DNA of 64,000 nt from Verrucomicrobiota bacterium (lineage in GTDB: Bacteria > Verrucomicrobiota > Verrucomicrobiia > Verrucomicrobiales > Akkermansiaceae), in the NCBI GenBank assembly GCA_026397725.1, contig JAPLUI010000392.1, positions 26,530 through 90,529 on the forward strand. The letters run 5' to 3'. A model generated the notes under the pieces. That model was given only the letters and a program-made list of their open reading frames with translations. It did no database searches and was not told where the DNA came from. Position numbers and translations under genes: made by a program. This document shows, piece after piece, positions 38,132-49,100 of this stretch (position 1 is the first letter of the stretch; every line of letters starts with the position of its first letter).

Positions 38132-38309
38132 GTAACTACTCAGGTACGGAAGAATTTTGTGACAGAATCATTGGATGACAGAATCATTGAGGATTGGAAT
38201 TGGGCAATCGCGGTCCATCCGCCTGCCTTCCCTTTCATCAACGGCTATTCCTCGTCGGATATGCGAATTCTTCTCTTGATGCATCTTCAAAGTAGCGGAC
38301 CTGAGTAGT
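38132..38309. mobile_element. MITE-like element 1 with 11-bp target duplication
   Basis: AACCCTGCGTC occurs at 38121-38131 and 38310-38320, immediately flanking this 178-bp unit. The ends carry inverted ACTACTCAGGT (38135-38145) and ACCTGAGTAGT (38299-38309). Inside is a 13-bp direct repeat GACAGAATCATTG with period 16. There is no transposase, so it would be moved in trans. Confidence 0.7.
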
Positions 38310-38490
38310 AACCCTGCGTCAAGCCTTTCAGATCCGGATGGATTGCGGATTCATGAATGTTGATTGTTGCTTTGGGCATGGATGTCACGACAAGCACAAC
38401 GCACCACCCCAATGAACAAGGTCATATCACAGACTTGCCTATACGCCATGAAACTCCCACCCTGCCTGACCCACACTCCAATAGCGCATG

Positions 38491-38661
38491 GCCTAACAAG
38501 TCGCCGCTGCCCGACCGGCATGAACCCCACAAATTGAACCCCAACCACCATTCCCTTGCCCGGCGGCAGGGCGTTCTGCCAGTAGATGAAACACCAGGCG
38601 TTCTTAAGTCTGCCGTTCGCGCTAGCATTAATCGGGTGCGGTGCCGATTCTGATGTTAGGC
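38491..38661 (+). other. attC-like site (tentative)
   Basis: GCCTAAC (38491-38497) and GTTAGGC (38655-38661) match the R'' and R' consensus of integron attC sites. The sequences just inside also pair imperfectly (GTCGCCGCTGCCCGAC with ATCGGGTGCGGTGCCGAT). At 171 bp it is longer than most attC sites, and no integrase or cassette array is visible. Confidence 0.25.
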
Positions 38662-38801
38662 CCCGTAAAGAAATATACCCTACAAAAACTGCATGTTAGC
38701 ATGGAATTAATTTGGTATAATCATGATAGGGTAAAATCATGAAGAACTGGAATTGTGCTCCCGTTATCGGGAATTCTGATCTTTTCTTTCATCATTTTAC
38801 C
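38658..38801 (+). repeat. 144-bp long inverted repeat, left copy
   Basis: It is the reverse complement of 50257-50400 with about nine mismatches by eye. It contains an imperfect 72-nt hairpin (38730-38801) whose arms begin GGTAAAAT. AT-rich compared with the surrounding genes. Confidence 0.85.
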
Positions 38802-38846
38802 CTCCATTATTTTACCTGATTTCTGAATGATCAAACTTCTAACGTC

Positions 38847-39371
38847 ATGTTTATTTACTTACGGCTCCTTACCGTCACGGATCCCGCGCAGTTGCGGACC
38901 CGGCGTGATCCAACCGTTCCAAATGTGGTCAGGGTGGGGCATATTGGGTATGGAGTGCTAGCAACATTTTATGATCAAGACGGTGACGGAAATTTCGAAG
39001 AGGCCAGCAGGTCCGATTCTATCATTTTCGACCGGAACAAGGACCGCATCGCTGACATTGAAATCGCCGGTGCCGACGGGCCTGAAGGCATCAGGACCGT
39101 TGAATGGGATGCCGATTTCGATGGTATCCTGGACCACGCTGTTACAGCGGAAGAGGGGTATGTGTTTCGTCTGGTCGACGCCCGCCCTATTTCCCGCCCC
39201 GGATCGTCGATTTTCCGGGAAGATGGGATCCAACGTTCAAAGACATGCACCTTGGGTGAACCCGCATACCGGCACTGGGAAAGGGTTATTGGAATCACGC
39301 CATATCCAGAGGCAGAACCACCCATGCATGGCAAGCCGCCCGATGCCAATCAATCACTCAACTCGCCTTGA
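38847..39371 (+). CDS. Hypothetical protein with Asp-rich calcium-type motifs
   Basis: This 174-residue protein contains DQDGDGNFEEASRSD, then DRNKDRIADIEIAG and DADFDGILDHAV, which resemble calcium-binding DxDxDG loops. No full signal peptide is seen (MFIYLRLLTVTDPAQL). It is the first gene inside the long inverted repeats. It may be a truncated secreted protein. No specific family is recognised. Confidence 0.5.
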   Translation: MFIYLRLLTVTDPAQLRTRRDPTVPNVVRVGHIGYGVLATFYDQDGDGNFEEASRSDSIIFDRNKDRIADIEIAGADGPEGIRTVEWDADFDGILDHAVTAEEGYVFRLVDARPISRPGSSIFREDGIQRSKTCTLGEPAYRHWERVIGITPYPEAEPPMHGKPPDANQSLNSP

Positions 39372-39385
39372 CCATCCCCTGGCCA

Positions 39386-39491
39386 GATGACAACCCAGTG
39401 GAAGAAGAGGGTTTCGCGCCAAGCCGCCAAGGCGCAGGAAGAGAGGACTGGATTGAGGGAACCCGAACTTGGCGTCTCTGCGCCTTTGCGC
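39386..39491. repeat. Dispersed intergenic element
   Basis: GATGACAACCCAGTGGAAG (39386-39404) is identical to 11706-11724. The following inverted words GGCGCAG and CTGCGCC resemble the hairpin at 2209-2285. Confidence 0.5.
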
Positions 39492-39600
39492 AAGACCCTC
39501 TTGGAGCCCGCCAGAGGTGATTTTCAGACGGGCACTGAGACCCTTCCGCATCGAACATTGAACATTGAACGAGAGGTGATGAGCGACTGACTGAGCGCCG

Positions 39601-39741
39601 CTACTTGAAATCCTTGCGGCCCTTGGCGATGAAGTCGGAGAAGCGGTCGAGAATGAAGTCGAGACGGGGAGGGATGTCCTGGGAGGTGCGGTTGGCGAGG
39701 AGCCACTTGAAGGCGGCGGCGAGATCTGCCGGGGGGGCTGG
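39601..39741 (-). pseudogene. C-terminal remnant of an unidentified protein
   Basis: The minus frame, ending at TAG 39601, gives 46 residues of convincing protein (DLAAAFKWLLANRTSQDIPP, RLDFILDRFSDFIAKGRKDF) without a start. It is truncated upstream by low-complexity sequence. Family unknown. Confidence 0.45.
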
Positions 39742-40160
39742 TCGAGGATGTCAAGTGACTTGACGGATGGGACGGATGGGATGGATGTTGGGTTCACGAG
39801 GAGGATGGTAGAATGATTGAAGTGACTCCAGACCCAAGACTTGAGGACGCAAGACGGCTCGGCTGAACTTGCCGAACGCGCCAGAGGAGAGGAGAAGGGG
39901 CTGCGGGGGCGCTCTTTTTTGAAGAATTGTGTTGTCGGGGTGGGGGATGACTGATAAGCGCTCTTTTGTGAAAGAGCTGGCAGGAACATTGACGAGAGAA
40001 GGCGGCATCTCGCACGGCATGATCGGACTTTGCCGTCCTCTTCCATTGCCCTCGCGCATGCCTCTCGCCCGCAAGGGGAATCAGGGACAAGCGAGGCCGC
40101 ATGTCCCTACCGACATCCGTCCTCTGACCTCTGATTACTGATTACTGCCCCCCCACTGCC

Positions 40161-43100
40161 ATGCCCGCTCTAACTCCTAACAACCACCTCCGCCACGGCG
40201 CCTGTGTCCGCATCGCCGCTATCCTCGCTGCCCTCCTGGCCATCTCGGCTTCCCCCGCACATGGGGCGACCCAATACGCCGCCGGCCCGTTCACCTGGGA
40301 CGACGGAACCACCGCGAACTGGGGAGCCGTCAGTGGCGGCCCTTATGACACGGTGTGGACTTCCGGGAACGACGCGGTCTTCGAGGGCACCGCCGGCACC
40401 GTGACCGTTGCCTCCGCCACCGCGCACAACCTCACTTTCGACACTACCGGCTTCGCCCTATCCTCCGGCACGCTCACACTCACCGGCACCGCGCCGACCA
40501 TCGCCACAGGAGCTGACATTTCGGCCACCATCGGCTCACAGATTTCCGGTACCTCCGGTCTCGCCAAGCACGGCCCCGGCACGCTGGTCCTGGCGGGAAC
40601 TAACAACACCTTCTCAGGTGCCACCACCGTCAACGGCGGCACGCTGCTGCTCGCCGGATCGCTTGCCTCCCCGGTTACGGTGAACGATGGCGGCACGCTC
40701 GTTGTCCCCGGCACTGGCAGTGTCGCCACCATCAGCGTCGCCAGCGGCGGCCGGTTCGATACGGACGGAGGCACCTATCAGCTTGGTTCGGGCCGGACCT
40801 TGGCGGCCGGTCGGACCTCCGGCGTCGGCACGGATGTCTCGGGCAATCTGGCGACCGGCGCGGGCGGGGTGCTGCAAGTCGGCGCAACCGCAGGCACTCC
40901 CGCCACTCTCAACGTGTTCGGCAACCTCGCCTTGAACGGAGGCACGGTGAAGTTCGATCTCTCACCCGATCCGGCTTCCGGCAATGACACGATCCACCTA
41001 ACGGGCACCCTCGATTTGTCCGGTCCCACGGTTCTGACCATCAGTCCGACAGCATACATCCTCGGCCCGGGGGTCTATCCTCTGATCCATGCGGACGGCG
41101 GCATCTCGGGAACGCTCGCCAACGTCAACGCGGAAGGCATGTTCCTCGGCGGCCAGCAAACGATCACCCTGAGCACCACCACCATCCCCAACACCCTCAC
41201 TCTGGATGTGTCCGGCAGCGTGCTGCCGGTTGCTATTGCCGCCAACACGACCATCAGCCCGTCCGACACGTCCTACGAGAACAAGGATCTGGTCGTCTCC
41301 AATGCCACCCTGACCATCCAGGGGAACCATTCGTTTGGTCTCATTCATCTTGAGAACGGTGCCGTCCTGTCCGCCGAAGGTGGTAGCCTCACGGTTTCCG
41401 GCTTGCTGTGCAACGCCGGAACGGTCTGGCTCCGCAATGGCACGCCGCTCACAGTCACCACGAACATCATCCTGGCAGACAACTCGGTGCTGTGGTGCGA
41501 GGGTGCGGACCGGGACGGGATGGTTGACGGGCAGTGGGCGGGCGTGGGGGTGACCATCGAGGCGGCCAACATCACGGTGGATGCGACCTCTCGGATCAGC
41601 GCCGATGGACTGGGGTACTTGGGAGGTGGAAACAATCAGCCAGGCAGAGGCATCGGGGGAGGACAGACGGACCAGCGTGGCGGGGGTTACGGCGGTATCG
41701 GTGGGTGCTCGCAATGGGGTCCCGGAGGGGTGGGTGGATGCGTCTACGGACAAGTCGCCTTGCCGACGGATTTGGGTTCGGGCGGTGCCGGTGTGTGGCA
41801 GGATGAGCCACATCCGCCGGGAGGATCGGGCGGGGGCGCGATTTCCCTTCGAGTGGGGGCCACATTGCGACTAGAAGGACTGATATCCGCCAACGGGGAG
41901 AGTAGTACAACTGGTCGGACCGGCGGGGGTTCGGGAGGAGGCATTCTCATCCGCACGCAGGAACTGACCGGATCTGGATCCATCTCGGCGAAGGGTGGCG
42001 GCGGTGGTGGTGGAGGGGGGCGGATCGCGGCCTTCTTTCAGGCAAGCAGTTTCACCGGCATGAGTTACTGTTCGGTCAGGGGAGGTCCGGGATCCTCCAC
42101 TGGCCAGCCCGGCACCTGCGGCTTCTTCGACACGTCGGTTTCCAACCAACACCTGCATGTGGTCGAGAACTTCCGGATTGAAGCAGGCCAGACGCAGGCC
42201 TATGGGGCGCTGACGATGGAGGACGGCGCCACGTTGAGGGTGGAGGATACTGGGGTGCTGACGGTGGGGGCTTTTGCGTTTGTGCCCGGTGGAACCTTCA
42301 CGCTGCAGGGCGGCGTCGATCTGGTGCTGAACAATGCCACCACCCTGGTGGGTGCGACCATTCATCTGGAGGAAGGGGCGTCGTTGGCGATGCCGAACAC
42401 AGAGGTGTTGGAGAACTGCGCACTGACCGTGAATGGCTCGCATCTGGACGTCGATCACGCGCTGACCTTGAGGAACACGACGTTCCGGCTGGACGGCGAT
42501 TCCGTTTTCGAGGTTCCCGGCACCTTCACGATCACCGACGGCAGCCAGTTCACACTAGTCGGCGGATGCACGCTCGGTCTGACCAACCAGAACCTCGTCG
42601 TGTCGAACAACTCGGTGTTGTGGTGCGAGGGCAAGAACCGCTCTGGCATGGTCAACGGGCGATGGGCGGGCATGGGGGTGATCATCGAGGCGGCAAACAT
42701 CACGGTGGACGCGACCTCGAAAATCAGCGCCGACGGGCTGGGGTACCAGGGTGGATTGAACACCACCGGCAACGGCCCCGGTGGCGGGGTCTTGCATGGG
42801 AATGGTGGCGGTGCCGGACACGGTGGAAAAGGCGGTGCCAGCAACTACACTGGCGCGAGCGGGGGACCAACCTACGATTCGGCAACACTCCCGCTTGAAC
42901 TGGGTTCCGGCGGCGGCGGCGGAAACTCCTATTCTTACATTAATGGCGGAGATGGCGGCGGCGCGATCCGCTTGGTTGTAGCCGGCGCGTTGAACGTTGA
43001 CGGGATTGTCTCCGCAAACGGGGGGGCCATTCCGTATGCCGGGGGCGGATCTGGCGGGTCGATCCTAGTCGAAACGTATAACCTGCTCGGAAACGGCGGT

Positions 43101-46100
43101 TTCTCCGCACGAGGCGGTGGCGGGGGAGGTTGGAACGGCGGGAACGGGGGGGGCGGCGGCGGTCGCGTCGCCGTCTACTATCAATCAAGCTCGTGTACCG
43201 GCATTCCAAACTGCAGCGTGGCGGGAGGTGCGTTCGGGGGTCCCGCAGGCTATGGAGGCGAGAACGGCCAGCCCGGCACCTGCGGCTTCTTCGATACGTC
43301 GATATGGGGCAACCATTTGCATATTTACAGCCGGTTCGCCTTTGAGGTCGGTGATACTGATCGCCCGGCGCTAATCACGGTGGAACCCGGAGGCGAGCTT
43401 GCGCTGGCCAACGGTGAAACGTGGTCTCTGATCGACCGCTTGACAATGGCACCTGGTTCCACGTTTGCCGTCGACCGGGGCAGTCACCTCACCACGGCGG
43501 GACTGGCTCGCCTGGAGAATCTCAATCTCGCCGTCAGGAACGGCGGGGTGCTCGACGTCGTCGGGGATGTCACCCTGGGCACCGGGGCACACATTGCCGT
43601 TTCAACCGGGTCCACCGCACAAGTCAGCGGCCTGTTACACGTCGGGACCGACGGGGTGTTGGATTTCCAGACCGGTTCGTCAATTTCCATCACCGGTGGA
43701 CTGCTCCTTGAAGGATCGGCGAACATGACTTTCGGTGGGAACGTATTCTGCGGCGAGACCGGCTATATCAACATGGCCACCGGCACGCGGTGCGCAGTCA
43801 AGGGCAACTTCACCGGATCGACCAGGAATTCATACAATTTCGCGCCCTCGGGATCTATCATCTTCAACGGCGCCGGGACTCTAACGGATCCGCAACTCCT
43901 CGAAGTCATGAGCGCGGACCGCGGCACGGCGGCACCCAACTTCACCCGCAACTTCGCCTTCGGGGCGATTGAGGTGACCAACGGCACTTGTGTCAAGCTG
44001 GTGAACCAGTATGCCAATGTTCCGGGCGCGACCAACGAAGCCCTCTACGCGCAGTCGCTGGTCGTCGCGGCGGGTTCCACGCTGGATCTGGCCGGCTTCC
44101 AGGTTTACGTGCGGCAGGCGCAGTTGGCGGGCACTGTCCTCAACGGCACGGTGACCCAAATCCCGGACAGCGGCCCGATCGCGCGCAACACGGGAACCCC
44201 CGGCTCGATCTCGCTGCCCGGTGAACTCGACGAGTGGACCTTCTACGGCAAGACCGGCGAGACCCTCACGGTGGCCGTCAACACCGGGCCTCTCTGGCCT
44301 TTTGCCGCACTCGCACCGCAGCTCGGGTATGCCGAAGTCCTTGTGGTAGGCCCGACCGGACAAGTCATCCGGACGGCCACAAGCACGGCAGCCAACCAGC
44401 ATGTTACCATTACCGGCCTGACATTGCCTACAGATGGACAATACCGGGTCCGCGTCCACGCCCCGCCCGACCACAGCGGAGTCGTTGGCAACTATACCGT
44501 CGCCATATGGGACACGTTCACCCGGACGTTCCCTGTTTTCCTCAACCAACAACAAGCAGGAACTTTGCCAACGCCCTACAGCGAAGACCGCTGGACGTTC
44601 TTCGCTTCCGCGAATCAGCAGATACGATTAACTCAGCTTAGTTCCTGGTTCACATTTAGCTGGGCTGGGGTATTGAGGTTCGATCTTCTCGGACCGGAAG
44701 GGTGGACCGGCTTCAGCATCAGCGGATTGGATACTCAATCGGAGTTGATCACCTTGCCGTCTTCCGGTACTTATACGCTGGTGGTACGTGGTGTTGGGGG
44801 CACCGGCAGCGTGCGTTACAGCTTCAAGATAGAACAAACCACAGTGATCGATTTGCCACCCGGCACCTCGTTCTCCGGTCCGCTCAAAACAATGTTGTTC
44901 AAGATCCATCTGGATCACAGTTCGCCGCTGCGTGTGTCGGTGCGGGCGTTGTTACCTAGCTGGGCTGGTTCTTCCTTGCGCTTGCAGTTTGGCCAGCCAC
45001 CGACTCGGTCGAGGTTCGACCGTTATGTCTTCTACTCTTGCGTTGCCGTCGAGTGGACTGGCCCTAATCGGCCGGTCTCTCCTCCCACTCCTCCGCCTAC
45101 CCAATACTCGGACCAAATCGTTATTCCCATGGCTGCGGCGGGCGACTGGTATGCGCTTGTTGACTCAGATGCCTCCGCCCTCTTCACCATTTCAGCCGCA
45201 GCGGGTGATGTCCTAATCGAAAACATCTCCTCCAGCCGCATCGCGGGCAACGTCCAAATGGATCTCACGCTCAAGGGGTGCGGGTTCAAGAACCCCGCCC
45301 AAGTCACCCTCATCAGCTCAGGCGGGGCCGAATACGCGGCATCGGATATCTCCGTGGTCTCCTCCACGCAAATAGCTGCCACCTTCGCGCCGAACTCCGT
45401 TCCTGCCGGCACCTACTCGGTGCGGGTTTCCACCGGGGCGACAGCACAAGATACTTTGTCCGGTGTGCTTGAGGTGATTTCGCACGGCACGCCGAAACTG
45501 GAAGCCAGCTTGGCGGCACCCAACCCGATCCGCTACCGCCAAGCTACCAACGCTACTGTGGATTATGGCAACACCGGCAATGCCGCCATGCCTGCTCCGC
45601 TCTTGGTTGTCTCTGCCTATCAAAACGGGAAACAGGGTGCTCTGCTAACCCTTGATTCATCCATCGCCGGCCAGGGATTCTGGACCTCGGCAATACCCAA
45701 AGGGTTCTCGCATTCCGTTCAGATGCTCGGCTGCGGCAACATGCCCGGGCTTTTGCAGCCGGGGGAATGGCAACGCTTCCAAGCCTACTACGCAGGCTGG
45801 GAAGAGCCTTGGGATTTATCCTACCCCGATGCCCAATTTGTCTTGGGAAAACTCACCGAAGACAATACCGAGCCCATCGACTGGTCTTCCCTGAAGGCTG
45901 AAATGCGCCCGTCACGTCTGTCCGATGAAGCATGGGACGCCTTGTGGGCGAACTTCACCACCGGGGTCGGTTCCAAATGGGGCGACTACGTGGCCATGCT
46001 CAACAACAACGCCCGCTACCTCGGCCGTATTGGCTTGGATGTGCGTGACATCAGCGAGTTGCTGCGTTTCGAGTTCCTGCAGGCCAATGGGTTGAGCCCA

Positions 46101-49100
46101 ATCAGGAACCTGGCTTCGAGCATGGATGCCGCCGTCGATGTGCCCGGCGTTCCGCTGGGCTTCAGCCGATTTTATCCGCAGTCGATCACGAAGCGCCACA
46201 CGCTCGGGGCCTTCGGTTACGGATGGACCCACTCATGGGACATGCGGTTGGAAACGGCGGCGGATGGCACCATCACCATCCTCGGCCCCGGTTCGGCGCA
46301 GCGCACTTTCCAGCCCGATGTGCGCGGCGGCTGGTTTGCCGACAAGGGCGACTACGGCATCCTGCGGGCCATCGGCGGCGGCAGCTACACCCTTCAGGAA
46401 AAGGGCGGCGTGCTCACGGCCTTCAGGTCCGACGGTAAGCTCGACTATGTGGTGGATACTAACGGAAACCGCGTCACCGCCACCTACACGGGTGCGCTCC
46501 TGACCCGCCTCACGCACTCAACCGGACCATGGCTGCAAGTCGATTACAACGCGTCGGATCTCGTTTCCCAGATCACTGATTCGGTCGGCAGGATCACCGG
46601 CTACACTTATGACGCCCCAGGCACCCACCTCCAGTCGGTGCAGGCACCCGACGGAGGTGTCGTTGCCTATCAATACCTGCCTGCGGGCAACGTACAAAGC
46701 GGACATGCACTCACTGAAATCGCTTATCCCGGCGGCTCCCACCGCTATTTCACTTATGACGCTGCCGGACGCCTCGGGAGCAGCGCCCGCGACGATGACA
46801 AGGAACACGTCAGCTTTGCCTACGACACGGCGGGCCGCGTGACGGCGACCGATGCATTAGGTGCCTCCACCCGCTTCTACTTCGACCACCTCGGCCGCCT
46901 GGCCAGGACCGAGGATCCGCTAGGCCGGTTGGTTGATTTCGAGTTCGATATCAACCACAACCTCACCGCCCTGATCGGTCCGGAAGGCCACACATACGAC
47001 TACGCATACGACTCGACCGGGAACCTCACCAAGATGACCGACCCGCTGCGGGATGAGACGAAATTCACCTACACCAACCCCTATAAGCGCCTGAACCTGC
47101 TCACCGACGCCAACGGTCACAGCACCCGCCACGAGTCGGACACGGCGGGCAATCTGGCTGGCATCGTCATGAGCGACGGCAGCTATGAGAAATGGTCCTA
47201 CAACTCGCAGGGCCTGCCCACCGTCTGGCGCAACCGCCGCGGGCAGCAGGTCAAGCTCGACTGGGACACGAACGGTCGCCTCATCCGCAAGACTTACCCC
47301 GACGGCACCAAGTCCGAGTATTCCTACGACACCCGGGGCAACCTGCTTTCCGCCGCGAATCCCTCCGGCACCACCGGTTATACCTACAACTCGCGCGACG
47401 AGCTGACCCAGGTCGCATACCCCGGCGGCAAGTGGTTGCGGTTCACTTATGACGATGCGGGCCGGCGCTCCACCAGTCTCGACCAGTTAGGCCACAAGTT
47501 GATCTATGCCTACGATGCCGCCGGGCGGTTGGAACGGATGACCGACGAGAACAATGCCGCCGTGGTGGAATACGTTTACGACAACGCCGGCCGTGTCTCC
47601 CGCAAGACACTCGGCAACGGAACCTACACCACCAACACCTACGACCTTGCGGGACAGTTGCTGGAACTGACAAACCATGCCGCCGATGCCTCGGTTCTAT
47701 CGTTCTTCCACTACACCTACGATGGTCGCGGCCGCCGTGCCACGATGGAAACGCATTACGGCACCTGGACCTACGGGTATGACGATGTCGGCCAACTCAC
47801 GCTGGCCGTGCTGGTTTCCACCGACTCCGCCATCCCCAGCCAGGACCTCACCTACACTTATGACGCGCTCGGCAACCGACTCCGCACGGTGGAGAACGGT
47901 GTCACCAAGACCTACACGGTCAACGCCCTGAACCAATACACGCAGGTCGGCGACACGGCCTATGAGTTCGACGCCGACGGCAACCTCGTGCGGGAAACCT
48001 CCCCGTCCGGTACCACTGTGTACACCTACAACTTCGAGAACCGGCTCATCGCTGTCACCAAGGGCGGGAAAACCTGGCAGTATGCCTACGATGGCCTCGG
48101 CAACCGCATCGCCGTCACCGAGGACGGCGTCACCACCAAGTATGTTGTCGATCCGGCCGGCCTGGGCAATGTCGTCGGCGAATACGATGCTTCCGGCAAC
48201 CTCGCCGCGCACTACGACCACGACTTCGGCCTGCTGTCGCGGACCGATGGATCGGGCAACCAGGCAACATATACCTTCGATGCCATCGGGAATGTGCAGC
48301 AGATGGTGACAAGTGGCGGCACGGTCGCCAACGAATACGCGTATGCACCGTTCGGGACTGAGTTGCTTAAGGACGAGACCGTAGCGAATCCGTTCCAGTT
48401 TATTGGTCAGTTAGGAGTGATGCATGAAGAGAACGGAAGCGAGTTCATGCGCGCCCGCTTCTATTCCTCTACTATTGGTAGGTTTGAATCTCAAGATCCT
48501 CTAGGAATTTTATCTGGCGATATTAATGCGTATACATACTGTAACAATGATTGTTTATCATGTTTTGATCCGGTTGGTCTGTCTGCATTTTCCGGTGATT
48601 TCCTAAATTCAACGATTGCTCCAGAGTTATGGGATCGGTTCTTCGATTGGCTACGTTTCCAGTATTACAAGCATGGCTATGGGTTGGCTGGTGGCGGCAA
48701 TGTTATTGGACGAATATTGGGAGGAAAGGGATTTCCAAGGGTTCCCTTGGGGCCTTGGACTAACGCATACGCGATTTATCAGGCGGGCAAGCTGGGTTGG
48801 GATATAGGAACGAAGATTGAACCCGAGGTAAACAAAGGAATGGAGGATATCTTTTATTTCATGTTCACTGGTCATTTGCCCCCAGATGTCCCAACCACTG
48901 TCATCGACAAGAAAGACGTCCGATCCGCCGGTTCCATGGACCCGAACGAAAAGACCGGCCCTGCGGTTTACGGTCCGCAGGCCTTTGTTTCGGTCAACGC
49001 GGTGTTGCCCTACCGGATCGACTTCGAGAACGACCGCACGGCCACGGCGCCGGCGCAGACGGTGTTCGTCACCGACCAACTGAGCGCGAACTTCGAGTGG

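Larger units (their letters stand above)
38065..38846. other. Intergenic region with mobile-element traces
   Basis: No convincing gene is seen. From left to right it holds a MITE-like insertion, an attC-like hairpin and the left long inverted repeat. Confidence 0.6.

Noticed and set aside
38357..38653. A 98-codon plus frame and the opposing 66-codon frame
   Set aside because: They lie within the attC-like/repeat region; composition is not protein-like and no homology pattern is seen.
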